Assembly: GCA_035644395.1 (NCBI GenBank)
Contig: DASQOR010000086.1
Span: 1 to 64,000, forward strand
DNA length: 64,000 bases
Source: JBGPLJ01 sp035644395
Lineage (GTDB): Bacteria > Pseudomonadota > Gammaproteobacteria > Steroidobacterales > Steroidobacteraceae
Direction of reading: 5' to 3'
The notes under the pieces are model-generated. The model saw nothing but the letters and a program-made list of their open reading frames with translations, made no database searches and had not been told where the DNA came from. Numbering within the stretch: the first letter of the stretch is position 1; every line of letters starts with the position of its first letter. Of this stretch, positions 18,091-26,386 are shown in pieces. The translations under genes and the position numbers were made by a program.

Positions 18091-19152
18091 TCAGCCCTGG
18101 TCCTTCACGGGCTCGAACTTCGACTTGTTGATGCCCTTCTGATACGCGATCTTGCCGGTGATCACCCGGTCATCGAGCAGGGCCTGGATCGCCATGTCCA
18201 TCGTGCGCATGCCGAACTGGGCGCCGCTCTGCATCGTGTTCTCGAGCTGGTCGAGCTTGCCCTGGCGGATGAGATTCGCGACGGCGGGCGTATTCACCAG
18301 AACTTCGAGGGCCGCGACGCGGCCCTGCTTGTCGCTCCGCTGCAGGAGCTGCTGCGAAACGACGCCGCGCAGTGACGTGGACAACATGGTGCGCACGTGC
18401 GTCTGCTTGTCCGCGGGAAACTGGTTGACCATGCGGTCGACCGTCTGGGCGGCGCCGTTCGTGTGGAGCGTGCCCATGACGAGAATGCCCATCTCGGCGG
18501 CGGTGACAGCAATGCTGATGGTCTCGAGATCGCGCAACTCGCCGACGAGCACCACGTCCGGGTCTTCCCGCAATGCCGACAGCAGGGCGGAGGAGAATCC
18601 CGGAGTGTGCACGCCCACTTCGCGCTGGCTGATGAGGCAGCTCTTTCTCATGTGCACGAATTCGATCGGATCCTCGATCGTGATGATGTGACCTTTTTCC
18701 CGCGTATTGATGTCGTCGATCATCGCGGCGAGCGTCGTCGACTTGCCCGAGCCGGTCTTGCCGGTCACGAGAATGAGGCCACTGTTCACCCGGCACAGAT
18801 TGCGCACGGTTTCCGGCATGTTGAGCTGGTCGAGCGACAGCGCGGTCGAGGGAATGACCCGAAACACGGCGCCCATGCCGTTCAGCTGCCGCATGACGTT
18901 CACGCGAAAGCGGGCCATGCCCGGTACGTGGTGCGCGAAATCGGTGCCGTCCTTCGATTCGAAGCGGCGCACGGCCTGCTTCGGCATGATCTCGTAGAGA
19001 CAGTCCTTCACGAAGTCTGGCGCGAGCTTTTCCGGGCGGAGCGTCAGCAGGTCGCCGAAGAGGCGGATGCGCGGCGGATCGCCCGCGAGAAAATGCAGGT
19101 CGGAGCCCTTTTTCTGCAGGATCTCGCCGAGGAATTCGTCGATCTTCGCCAT
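18091..19152 (-). CDS. pilU: Type IV pilus retraction ATPase PilU
   Basis: 353 residues from the ATG of MAKIDEFLGEILQKKGSDLHF. PilT/VirB11-type secretion ATPase: Walker A GKTGSGKST, Asp box ITIEDPIEFVHMRKSCLISQREVG, Walker B region REDPDVVLVGELRD, His box GTLHTNGA. The N-terminal text and position downstream of pilT identify PilU, the accessory retraction motor that works with PilT in pilus depolymerisation and twitching. It starts 7 bases after the pilT stop. Confidence 0.95.
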   Translation of the reverse strand: MAKIDEFLGEILQKKGSDLHFLAGDPPRIRLFGDLLTLRPEKLAPDFVKDCLYEIMPKQAVRRFESKDGTDFAHHVPGMARFRVNVMRQLNGMGAVFRVIPSTALSLDQLNMPETVRNLCRVNSGLILVTGKTGSGKSTTLAAMIDDINTREKGHIITIEDPIEFVHMRKSCLISQREVGVHTPGFSSALLSALREDPDVVLVGELRDLETISIAVTAAEMGILVMGTLHTNGAAQTVDRMVNQFPADKQTHVRTMLSTSLRGVVSQQLLQRSDKQGRVAALEVLVNTPAVANLIRQGKLDQLENTMQSGAQFGMRTMDMAIQALLDDRVITGKIAYQKGINKSKFEPVKDQG

Positions 19153-19159
19153 GGCGTCT

Positions 19160-20266
19160 TCAGCTTGATCCGTCAGCGCGGGCGAGATCGAGCTTCGGCA
19201 GCATCGAGGTGTCGGTGACGAATTTCGAGAACAGCTTCTTGTCGTTCGCGTACGCAAATGCGTAGTCGGGGTCGATCTCCTTCGCATTGATGGCGGCGAG
19301 GAGTGCCTGGTCGAGGTTCTGCATGCCGTAGTCCTTGCCGGTCTGCAGCTGCGTCGGGATCTGGTGCGTCTGGTCGGTCATGATGAGCTTGGCGATCGCT
19401 TTGGTCACCACCATCACTTCGCAGATCGCCTTGCGGCCGCGGCCGTCGGCGGTCTTGACGAGGATCTGCGTGATCACCGCGATGAGGCTCTGCGCGAGGA
19501 AGCTCTTGGTCTGTTCGCGCTCCTCGATCGGCAGCGCGTCGATCACGCGGTCGATCGTCTTGACGGCGCCGGTCGTGTGCAGCGTCCCGAAAACGAGATG
19601 ACCCGTCTCGGCCGCGGTCATCGCCATGCGGATCGTGTCCGCATCGCGCAGCTCCCCGACGAGGATGATGTCGGGGTCCTCGCGCATCGCGGCCCGCACG
19701 CCTTCGGCGAAGCTCGGCAGGTGCGTGCCGAGCTCGCGCTGGATCACCTGCGCGTTCTTGCTCTTGTGCACGAACTCGATCGGGTCCTCGAGGCTGATGA
19801 TGTTCACCCGCCGCGAGGTGTTCAGGAGGTCGATCATGGAGGCGAGCGTCGTCGACTTGCCGGTGCCGGTCGAGCCGGTGACGAGCACCATGCCCTGGTG
19901 ATAGTCGCAGAGCTTCTTGATGATGGGCGGCAGGCCGAGGCGGTCGAGGCCCGGGATTTCACTCGGGATCGAGCGGAAGGTCGCGCCGATGCCCGTCTCC
20001 TTGCGGTAGACGTTGACGCGAAAGCGTCCGCCTTCGCCGGAAACGTAGGAGAAGTCGAGGTCGTGCCCTTCCTGGAAGCGGCTGACCTGCGACTGGTTCA
20101 GGATCTCGGTGATGTAGCCCTCGAGTTCCGCGTCGCCGACCTCGCGGAACTTGATCGGCATCAGGTCGCCGTGCATGCGGAGCATCGGCGGCACGCCGAC
20201 TGCGAGATGGATGTCGGAGCAACCCTGCGCGAGGCCGAGCTTCAAAAAGGCGTCGATTCGTGCCAT
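19160..20266 (-). CDS. pilT: Type IV pilus retraction ATPase PilT
   Basis: 368 residues. PilT-class hexameric ATPase with N-terminal MARIDAFLKLGLAQGCSDIH, Walker A GSTGTGKST, Asp box ISLEDPIEFVHKSKNAQVIQ, Walker B REDPDIILVGELRD and His box GTLHTTGA. It drives pilus retraction, twitching motility and often DNA uptake. The C-terminus is some 20 residues longer than textbook PilT (about 345). It is the first gene of a pilT-pilU pair; the co-directional HEAT-kinase gene ends about 330 bases upstream, across a repeat-rich gap. Confidence 0.95.
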   Translation of the reverse strand: MARIDAFLKLGLAQGCSDIHLAVGVPPMLRMHGDLMPIKFREVGDAELEGYITEILNQSQVSRFQEGHDLDFSYVSGEGGRFRVNVYRKETGIGATFRSIPSEIPGLDRLGLPPIIKKLCDYHQGMVLVTGSTGTGKSTTLASMIDLLNTSRRVNIISLEDPIEFVHKSKNAQVIQRELGTHLPSFAEGVRAAMREDPDIILVGELRDADTIRMAMTAAETGHLVFGTLHTTGAVKTIDRVIDALPIEEREQTKSFLAQSLIAVITQILVKTADGRGRKAICEVMVVTKAIAKLIMTDQTHQIPTQLQTGKDYGMQNLDQALLAAINAKEIDPDYAFAYANDKKLFSKFVTDTSMLPKLDLARADGSS

Positions 20267-20346
20267 GGCAGGCCATGATGCCTAAACATTATGTGAAGTC
20301 TAGAGCCGGCGAGCCATAGCCGAGACGCAAGTCACAAAGCCAAACC

Positions 20347-20420
20347 GGTGCCGGTGTTGGATAAGTGGGGATTTGGGCCGCAGGTCTCTCCCAGATCCCC
20401 ACTTATCCAACACCGGCACC
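20347..20420. repeat. 31-bp palindrome, family A copy 2
   Basis: Arms 20347-20377 and 20390-20420 pair over 31 bases with one G-T wobble, around a 12-base loop. Compared with copy 1 at 1638-1711, the inner TAACTGG has become TAAGTGG in the left arm and the matching base in the right arm has changed too, so pairing is kept. The loop sequence is unrelated between copies. Confidence 0.85.
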
Positions 20421-20462
20421 GTCGCCCCGGCACCGTCGCCCCGGCACCGTCGCCCCGTCGCC
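20414..20462. repeat. Tandem repeat, 14-bp unit x 3 plus partial
   Basis: The unit CGGCACCGTCGCCC occurs at 20414-20427, 20428-20441 and 20442-20455, with a partial copy to 20462. The first unit overlaps the tip of the preceding palindrome, suggesting the array grew from the end of that element. Confidence 0.85.
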
Positions 20463-20467
20463 TCTGT

Positions 20468-20580
20468 GGCGTGGTCCGTTGGAAGTCATTTTCAAAACCG
20501 TGCGAGGCAGGACGCCGAGCCCGGCGCCTCCAGGGACGGATTCACGGCGTTTTTGAAAATGACTTCCGACGGGCCACGCC
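20468..20580. repeat. 33-bp imperfect palindrome, family B
   Basis: Left arm 20468-20500 and right arm 20548-20580 match at 30 of 33 positions, with two of the three differences being G-T wobbles. The core is GGAAGTCATTTTCAAAA and its complement; the loop is 47 bases. It is unrelated in sequence to family A. No T-tract follows. Confidence 0.8.
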
Positions 20581-20594
20581 GGACGGTTGGCTGG

Positions 20595-23075
20595 CTACAG
20601 CTGTTTCTCGAGGGCTTCGCGCAGGGCTTCCATGTTGGGGAAGCGCTTGGTCTTGTCGACCGACATCGCCTTCATCACGAGATCGCTCACGCCCTGCGGC
20701 ACCGTCGCCAGCATTTCCTTCGGCGGGCGCGCCTTGCCCTGCACATGCTGGTACATGACCGACATATGATCGCCGCGCGAGTAGGGCGGCTGGCCGGTGA
20801 ACATCTCGTACATGATGACGCCGATCGAGTAGATGTCCGCCGTCTCGTCGACCTTCTTGCCGAGGATCTGCTCCGGCGCCATGTATTTCGGCGAACCGAT
20901 GACGTAGCCCGTCTTGGTGAGCTGCGTGTCGCCCTCGCGCTGCGCGGCGGCGACGCCGAAGTCGACGATCTTGAGGAGCCCCTCGTTGTTGATCAGGATG
21001 TTCGCGGGCTTCAGGTCCCGGTGCACGATGCCGACGTGATGCGCCACGGTCATGCCGTTCGCCATGTCGATGCCGAACTGCAGCGCCTTTTTTACGTCCA
21101 TCGGCTTTTCGTTGATTTCGGTGCCGAGGGTGTGCGAGGGAAAGTACTCCATCGAGATGGCGTAGTTGCCCTTGATGTAGAGAAAGTCGTAGATGCGGAT
21201 GACGTTCTTGTGCGTGATCTTGCGCGAGTAGCGCAGCTCGTGCACGAACCGCTGCATGATCTCCTCGTCCTGCGCGACGTTCGGATTCAGGAACTTGAGG
21301 ATCAGCCGTTCATCGACGACCGTGTCCTCCATGAGGAGCACGGTGCCGAACGCGCCGCGCCCGATCTTCTCGATGAACTTGTAGCGGCCCTCGAGGATAT
21401 CGCCGGGCTTCAGGGTGGCGATGTCGAGCTTGGCCGCGGCCTCGTGCTGCTTGACGATGGCAGCGACTTCGGCGTTGTCCATGAGCAGTGTCTTCGCGGC
21501 CTGCGTGGCCGTCGGCGCCGGCGCCGCGGGCGGTGGGGCAGGGGTGGCTGCCGTACGACGCGGATCGGGACTTGCGCGCGCGGTGGCGCCGACGCTCGTG
21601 CTCGCCGCCACACCCGGGGTGTGGGTGGACGAGCCCGTCGAGTGGCGCTTGTCGATTTCCTCGACGGCCCGGAGCGCCGCATTGGCGATCGTCTGATCGC
21701 CGCTCGCGATGCTCGCCGCCTGGATCTGGTTGCGGACGACGTCGGCACGCCGCTCGTCCGCGAGCTTGGCAAGCGCCTGGATCGCTTCGAGCTTGACCTC
21801 CTTCTCCGGCCGCTGCAGCACGCTGAAAAGCGGCTCGATGATCTTGGTGTCGCCGAGCTTGCCGAGCGCGCGTACCACCGTCGGGAGCGATCGGCCCTGC
21901 GTCTGCGAGCCGAGCATCTCGACCAGGCGCGGGATCGCCCGCTTGCTGCCGATTTCCGCGAGCGCGTCCACGGCCCGTTCGCTCACCCACCAGTCCTTGT
22001 CCTTGGTGGCCTCGATCAGATGGCTGATGGCGCGTTCGTCTTTCGTCTGGTTGAGGATTTCGATGGCGGAGCGGCGGATGTCTTCGTCATCGTCCTTGAT
22101 GAGCTGCAGCACCGCGTCGACCACCTTCGGTCCGCCGATCTTGCCGAGCGCGTCGGCGGCGCGGCTGCGCACCCACCAGTCGTCGTCCTTGATCGCATCG
22201 AGGAGATTCTTGATCGAGCGGGCATCGCCGACTTCATTCAGCACTTCGACGGCCGCCCGCCGCGCGTACTCGGATTCGTCCTTGAGCGCCGGCAGCAGGT
22301 GCTTCACGGTGTCCGGGTGCCGCTGCTTGATGAGCACGTCGACGGCCTTGTTCTGGATGTCGATATCGCCGTCGAGGAGGAGCTTCGCCACCGGTTCGAT
22401 GGCGATCGGCTGGTCGGTCCGGGTGAGAGCGGTGAGCGCCGCCTGGCGGACGAGCTTGTTGCTGTCCTTCAATTGCTTCTGGATCGCTTCGCTGACCTGC
22501 GGCAGGTTGAAGCGCGACAGCATGTTGATGATGTGCACGCGCGCGAGCACGTCCTTGCCCTCGACGCGGCTGATGAGGTCGGGAACCGAGTTGGCGTCGA
22601 CCATGTCGCCCACGATGCGAAAGAGCGCCGCCTTCTCGTTCGGCTCCTGGTTGTAGGCTGCCGTCAGCAGCTCCCGCGCGCCGAAGCGCGAGCGCTGGGC
22701 CGCGATCACCTCGAGGATCGCGGGTTTTGACGCGTCGGGGTTCGTCAGGGCTTCGAGGAGGAGGCCGGGTGCATAGTTCTTGCTGGTCGAGAGCGCCCAG
22801 GCGATACCGGCGACCGCCCGCGCGTTGTTTTCCGCCATGCCCTTGATGAGCAGGGGAAAGGTCTTGTTGTCGACGACCGCCGACAGGGCTTCGACATAGG
22901 CGACGGTTTCGCGCTTGTCGGCCTGTCCCAGGGCTTCGACAATGGGCGCGATCGCCGCGGCCCCCATGCTCGCGAGCTTCTGCACGGCTTTCTGGGCCAC
23001 GGGGCTCTGCGGATCGGCAGCTTCCCGGATCTCGGCGATCAGGCGCTCGGTTTTCAGGGTGCTGAAAAAGCTCAT
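20595..23075 (-). CDS. HEAT-repeat protein fused to C-terminal Ser/Thr protein kinase
   Basis: 826 residues. Residues 1 to about 480 are a string of HEAT-type helical repeats; two units read DWWVRSRAADALGKIG and DWWVSERAVDALAEIG, 62 residues apart. A Ser/Thr/Pro/Ala-rich linker (about 485-540) follows. Residues about 560-826 form a Hanks-type kinase: IGRGAFGTVLLMED glycine loop, LILKFL lysine, HRDLKPANI catalytic loop, VDFGVAAA, SPKYMAPEQI. No transmembrane segment is seen, so it should be cytosolic, unlike PASTA kinases. It lies upstream of pilT and pilU on the same strand, suggesting phosphorelated control of pilus retraction, an inference from position. It is divergent from mrp. Confidence 0.9.
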   Translation of the reverse strand: MSFFSTLKTERLIAEIREAADPQSPVAQKAVQKLASMGAAAIAPIVEALGQADKRETVAYVEALSAVVDNKTFPLLIKGMAENNARAVAGIAWALSTSKNYAPGLLLEALTNPDASKPAILEVIAAQRSRFGARELLTAAYNQEPNEKAALFRIVGDMVDANSVPDLISRVEGKDVLARVHIINMLSRFNLPQVSEAIQKQLKDSNKLVRQAALTALTRTDQPIAIEPVAKLLLDGDIDIQNKAVDVLIKQRHPDTVKHLLPALKDESEYARRAAVEVLNEVGDARSIKNLLDAIKDDDWWVRSRAADALGKIGGPKVVDAVLQLIKDDDEDIRRSAIEILNQTKDERAISHLIEATKDKDWWVSERAVDALAEIGSKRAIPRLVEMLGSQTQGRSLPTVVRALGKLGDTKIIEPLFSVLQRPEKEVKLEAIQALAKLADERRADVVRNQIQAASIASGDQTIANAALRAVEEIDKRHSTGSSTHTPGVAASTSVGATARASPDPRRTAATPAPPPAAPAPTATQAAKTLLMDNAEVAAIVKQHEAAAKLDIATLKPGDILEGRYKFIEKIGRGAFGTVLLMEDTVVDERLILKFLNPNVAQDEEIMQRFVHELRYSRKITHKNVIRIYDFLYIKGNYAISMEYFPSHTLGTEINEKPMDVKKALQFGIDMANGMTVAHHVGIVHRDLKPANILINNEGLLKIVDFGVAAAQREGDTQLTKTGYVIGSPKYMAPEQILGKKVDETADIYSIGVIMYEMFTGQPPYSRGDHMSVMYQHVQGKARPPKEMLATVPQGVSDLVMKAMSVDKTKRFPNMEALREALEKQL

Positions 23076-23215
23076 CCCGCGTCCAGGCTTTGAACTTCGT
23101 AGTTCGATGGGCTCAAGCGTAGGGACATGATTGGCGACCGTGTCCGCGATCCATTATGCCACAGGCCGTTCATCCATCCCCTGATCGCTTGGCGCACCCG
23201 GCCGGGGCAATCCGC

Positions 23216-23221
23216 TACAAT
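23216..23221 (+). promoter_or_regulatory. Candidate -10 element for mrp with GC-rich discriminator
   Basis: TACAAT followed by TGCGCGCC, 44 bases before the mrp ATG. No consensus -35 at 16-18 bases. It shares the -10 plus GCGC arrangement with the grxD and prfC leaders. Confidence 0.35.
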
Positions 23222-23264
23222 TGCGCGCCTTTTTTCTCACATTCCGGTTGACTTGTACCGTCCC

Positions 23265-24362
23265 ATGAGCGCAGCAAGCGTGAGCGGTGTCGAAGAATTG
23301 CGTCGTCGGATCGAGGCGTACCGCGATCCGTGGCTCGGTACGACGCTGGGCGAAGGCCAGGCGCTGCATTCGCTCGAGGCAGCCGCGGGTGGCGCGCGCG
23401 CCGAAATTGTCCTCGGATTTCCGGCGGCCGACTATGCGGACACCCTCGCGCGGGAGCTGCGCGCGGCGACTGGCCGCGACGAGCGGACCCTCGAGATCGT
23501 CGTGCGCAGCGAAATCGTCGCGCACGCCGTGCAGAAGGGCCTGAAGCCGCTCCCTGGCATCAGTAACGTCGTCGCTGTCGCTTCCGGCAAGGGCGGCGTC
23601 GGCAAATCGACGGTCGCGGCGAATCTGGCGCTTGCCTGGACCCGCCAGGGGGCCCGGGTCGGCCTGCTCGATGCCGACATCTACGGCCCAAGCCAGCCGC
23701 TCATGATGGGACTTACCGGCCGGCGGCCGGCGACACGCGACGGCAAGCGCATCGAGCCCCTCGCGGCCCACGGCGTCGCCGTCATGTCGATCGGGTTCCT
23801 GATCGACCCGGCCCAGCCGATGGTCTGGCGCGGACCCATGGTCACCCAGGCGCTCACCCAGCTCCTCGGCGACACCGAATGGGGCGCGCTCGACTACCTC
23901 GTCATCGACATGCCCCCCGGCACCGGCGATATCCAGCTCACGCTCGCGCAGCGAGTGCCCGTGAGCGGCGCCGTCATCGTCACGACACCGCAGGACATTG
24001 CGCTGGCCGATGCCCTGAAGGGGCTCAAGATGTTCGAAAAGGTCGCGGTGCCGGTGCTCGGCATCGTCGAGAACATGAGCACCCACATCTGCGAAAACTG
24101 CGGCCACGAGGAGCACATTTTCGGCGCCGGCGGCGGTGCGCGGCTCGCGCAGGAAAACGGGCTGGCGGTCCTCGGCGAGCTGCCGCTCGATCGTCGCATC
24201 CGCGAGGAAGCCGATGGCGGCCGGCCGACGGTGGTCGCCGAGCCCGCGAGTCCGCGCGCCCTGGCGTATTTCGAGATGGCGCGACGCACGGCCGTGCGGC
24301 TGGCAGGCTCCGCCCGCGATTACAGCCGGCTCTTTCCGAAGATCACGATCGAAGACAGCTGA
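23265..24362 (+). CDS. mrp: Mrp/ApbC iron-sulfur cluster carrier ATPase
   Basis: 365 residues from the ATG of MSAASVSGVEELRRR. P-loop NTPase of the Mrp/NBP35 type: deviant Walker A SGKGGVGKST near residue 107, LLDADIYGPSQPLMMG, VIDMPPGTGDIQLTL, and a CENC cluster-binding pair near residue 277 followed by GHEEHIFG. The short N-terminal part corresponds to the DUF59-like domain. It binds and transfers [4Fe-4S] clusters to apoproteins. dcd follows 22 bases downstream. Confidence 0.95.
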   Translation: MSAASVSGVEELRRRIEAYRDPWLGTTLGEGQALHSLEAAAGGARAEIVLGFPAADYADTLARELRAATGRDERTLEIVVRSEIVAHAVQKGLKPLPGISNVVAVASGKGGVGKSTVAANLALAWTRQGARVGLLDADIYGPSQPLMMGLTGRRPATRDGKRIEPLAAHGVAVMSIGFLIDPAQPMVWRGPMVTQALTQLLGDTEWGALDYLVIDMPPGTGDIQLTLAQRVPVSGAVIVTTPQDIALADALKGLKMFEKVAVPVLGIVENMSTHICENCGHEEHIFGAGGGARLAQENGLAVLGELPLDRRIREEADGGRPTVVAEPASPRALAYFEMARRTAVRLAGSARDYSRLFPKITIEDS

Positions 24363-24384
24363 AGACCGTCGAGCGAGGCACCCG

Positions 24385-24951
24385 ATGAGCATCAAATCCG
24401 ACCGCTGGATCCGCCGCATGGCGCGCGAGCACCGCATGATCGAACCCTTCGCCGAATCGCAGGTGCGCGAAGCGAACGGCCACAAGATCGTCTCCTACGG
24501 GACCTCGAGCTACGGCTACGACGTGCGCTGTTCGGGAGAATTCAAGATCTTCACGAACATCAACTCGACCATCGTTGATCCGAAGCGCTTCGATGAGAAA
24601 AGCTTCGTCGATCTCAGGGCCGATGTCTGCATCATCCCGCCGAACTCGTTCGCGCTCGCCCGTACCGTGGAGTACTTCCGCATTCCGCGTTCGACGCTGG
24701 TCGTGTGCCTCGGCAAGAGCACTTATGCCCGCTGCGGGATCATCGTGAACGTCACGCCGCTCGAACCCGAGTGGGAGGGGCATGTGACGCTCGAGTTCTC
24801 GAACTCGACGCCGCTGCCAGCGAAGATCTATGCGAACGAGGGCGTCGCGCAGCTGCTGTTCTTCGAGTCGGACGAGGTCTGCGAAACCTCCTACCGCGAT
24901 CGCGGCGGCAAGTACCAGGGCCAGACGGGCGTGACGCTGCCGAAGACCTGA
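24385..24951 (+). CDS. dcd: dCTP deaminase
   Basis: 188 residues, typical for Dcd, which deaminates dCTP to dUTP on the way to dTMP. Signatures: SSYGYDVRC, GKSTYARCGI (catalytic-site serine and arginine), NVTPLEPEWEGHVTLEFSN with the catalytic glutamate, and QLLFFESDE. The C-terminal YQGQTGVTLPKT segment covers the nucleotide. It follows mrp on the same strand. Confidence 0.97.
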   Translation: MSIKSDRWIRRMAREHRMIEPFAESQVREANGHKIVSYGTSSYGYDVRCSGEFKIFTNINSTIVDPKRFDEKSFVDLRADVCIIPPNSFALARTVEYFRIPRSTLVVCLGKSTYARCGIIVNVTPLEPEWEGHVTLEFSNSTPLPAKIYANEGVAQLLFFESDEVCETSYRDRGGKYQGQTGVTLPKT

Positions 24952-24966
24952 TCGCGGACGCCGCGC

Positions 24967-25713
24967 TCAGCGCTTCAGCGACAGGATGGTCATTCGAATG
25001 CGCACCTTGCCGTCGTCCAGGTCATCGGATCGCACGGCGGTGAAGTCGAGCGAAGGCGCGTACCAGACCCGGGTGACCTTCGAAGAACCGGCACGGCTGC
25101 TCGAGTAGATCACCGTATCGAGCGTCCCGAGCTCGGTGGGGATGCGTGCAGTGCCCTCCGCCTTGTAGGCGTACTGCTTCACCTTGGTCTTGTCCACCAT
25201 GGCGTAGCCGTGCGGTTCTCGCCCGCTGGCGAGATCCGCGAGCACCGCGAGCTGCAGCGACAGCGGATCCTGGGTATCGGCAGCGACTGCGAGGCGCACG
25301 AGCTCATCGTGTGCGGTCCCTTGCACCAGCGCGCGCGTCCAGTCGAATTCGAGTGCCACGTCCTTGTCGGTGTCGCTGCTGCCGTCTTCCTCGCGATAGC
25401 GCAGCGGCTGGACTCTCGAGCCGTCGAACCGGACCCAGGTCGTCAGCGTCGCGCCGCTCGGGATCGCAAACCGGAAAAGTCCGTGCGGGTTGAGCGTCGT
25501 GCGGTACTGGTATTCCCCGGGCGCGCCGTTCTCGAGGCTGATCTCGGCCGTCCCCGCAAGGAAACCGAAGGCCTCCACCTTGTAGCGCGCGACAAACGGC
25601 TTCAGCGTCGCTGCTGCCGCCGGCGCCTGCGCGTCGATCGCACGGGTGCCGGCGAGGCCCAGTGCCAGGAGCGACGCGCTGAGGAAGGTGAATTTTCGGG
25701 CCGGCCGCCGCAT
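24967..25713 (-). CDS. DUF3108 secreted protein
   Basis: 248 residues with a signal peptide (MRRPARKFTFLSASLLALGLAGTR, cleavage likely near AIDAQA). The mature part matches DUF3108: FVARYKVEAFGFLAGTAEI, LNPHGLFRF, FDWTRALVQG and a C-terminal TRVWYAPSLDFTAVR. The family is predicted to be periplasmic and beta-rich, of unknown role. It starts one base after the purN stop, and this purM-purN-DUF3108 order is common in gammaproteobacteria. Confidence 0.88.
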   Translation of the reverse strand: MRRPARKFTFLSASLLALGLAGTRAIDAQAPAAAATLKPFVARYKVEAFGFLAGTAEISLENGAPGEYQYRTTLNPHGLFRFAIPSGATLTTWVRFDGSRVQPLRYREEDGSSDTDKDVALEFDWTRALVQGTAHDELVRLAVAADTQDPLSLQLAVLADLASGREPHGYAMVDKTKVKQYAYKAEGTARIPTELGTLDTVIYSSSRAGSSKVTRVWYAPSLDFTAVRSDDLDDGKVRIRMTILSLKR

Positions 25714-25714
25714 G

Positions 25715-26386
25715 TCAGGCCCCCGTGTCGTCGATGAGCCGCGGTGCCGTCAGCGGCGCGCCGTCGAAGAGAACGTGTCCGCCGTTCCAATCGAGGCGGC
25801 CGCCGGCGATCCAGGAAATGGCCTCGGGGTAAATGCGGTGCTCGACTCTCTGCACGCGGGCCGCCAGTGTCTTTTCATCGTCGCCAGGAAGGATCGGTAC
25901 CCGGCCCTGGATGACCACGGGCCCGGCGTCGAGTTCCGGCGTGACGAAGTGGACGCTGGCGCCATGCTCGGCTTCGCGCGCGGCCAGCACGCGCGCGTGC
26001 GTGTGCAGGCCGCGGTATTTCGGCAGGAGCGACGGATGGATATTGAGCAGGCGCCCGAGGAATTCCGCGACGAAACCGGGCGAAAGCACCCGCATGAATC
26101 CCGCAAGCACGACGAGCCCGGGTTGCCGCTCGCGAATCGCCGCGGCGAGCTCGCGATCGTATGCCGAGCGCTCGCTGCCGGGGCGCGGCGCGATCACCGC
26201 CGCATCGATGCCGAGCTGGCGAGCGGTCTCGAGCCCCGCGGCATCCGGGCGATCGCTCATGACGGCACGCACCTCGATCGCGAGACTGCCTGTCGACGCC
26301 TGCTCGGCGATCACCCGCATGTTCGATCCGCGGCCCGAGAGCAGGATGACCGCCGGCAGCCGCTGCCGCGAGTCCGCGGCCGTCAA
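25715..26386 (-). CDS. purN: Phosphoribosylglycinamide formyltransferase
   Basis: 223 residues from a TTG start that overlaps the purM stop as TTGA; no ATG or GTG lies before the conserved VILLSGRGSNM. PurN transfers a formyl group from 10-formyl-THF to GAR in purine synthesis. Active-site text: GFMRVLSPGF, LLNIHPSLLPKYRG (catalytic Asn and His) and VTPELDAGPVVIQG (catalytic Asp). It is coupled to purM. Confidence 0.96.
   Translation of the reverse strand: MTAADSRQRLPAVILLSGRGSNMRVIAEQASTGSLAIEVRAVMSDRPDAAGLETARQLGIDAAVIAPRPGSERSAYDRELAAAIRERQPGLVVLAGFMRVLSPGFVAEFLGRLLNIHPSLLPKYRGLHTHARVLAAREAEHGASVHFVTPELDAGPVVIQGRVPILPGDDEKTLAARVQRVEHRIYPEAISWIAGGRLDWNGGHVLFDGAPLTAPRLIDDTGA

Larger units (their letters stand above)
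20267..20594. other. Repeat-filled intergenic region between kinase gene and pilT
   Basis: This 328-base gap has no convincing gene. It holds, in order: the pilT leader with a CATAAT-like -10 on the minus strand (20288-20293), a family A palindrome (20347-20420), a 14-base tandem repeat (20414-20462) and a second, different long palindrome (20468-20580). The kinase stop lies 14 bases beyond the last arm. Confidence 0.8.

Noticed and set aside
20325..20343. Sigma-54 promoter upstream of pilT (TGGC...TTGC on the minus strand)
   Set aside because: The GG and GC elements are 11 bases apart rather than the required 10, and the rest of the consensus is poor.
20414..20462. CRISPR array
   Set aside because: Unit is 14 bases with no spacers and only three copies.
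20373..22730. 785-codon open frame antisense to the HEAT-kinase gene
   Set aside because: Its start lies in repeats and the product is repetitive only because it mirrors HEAT repeat codons.
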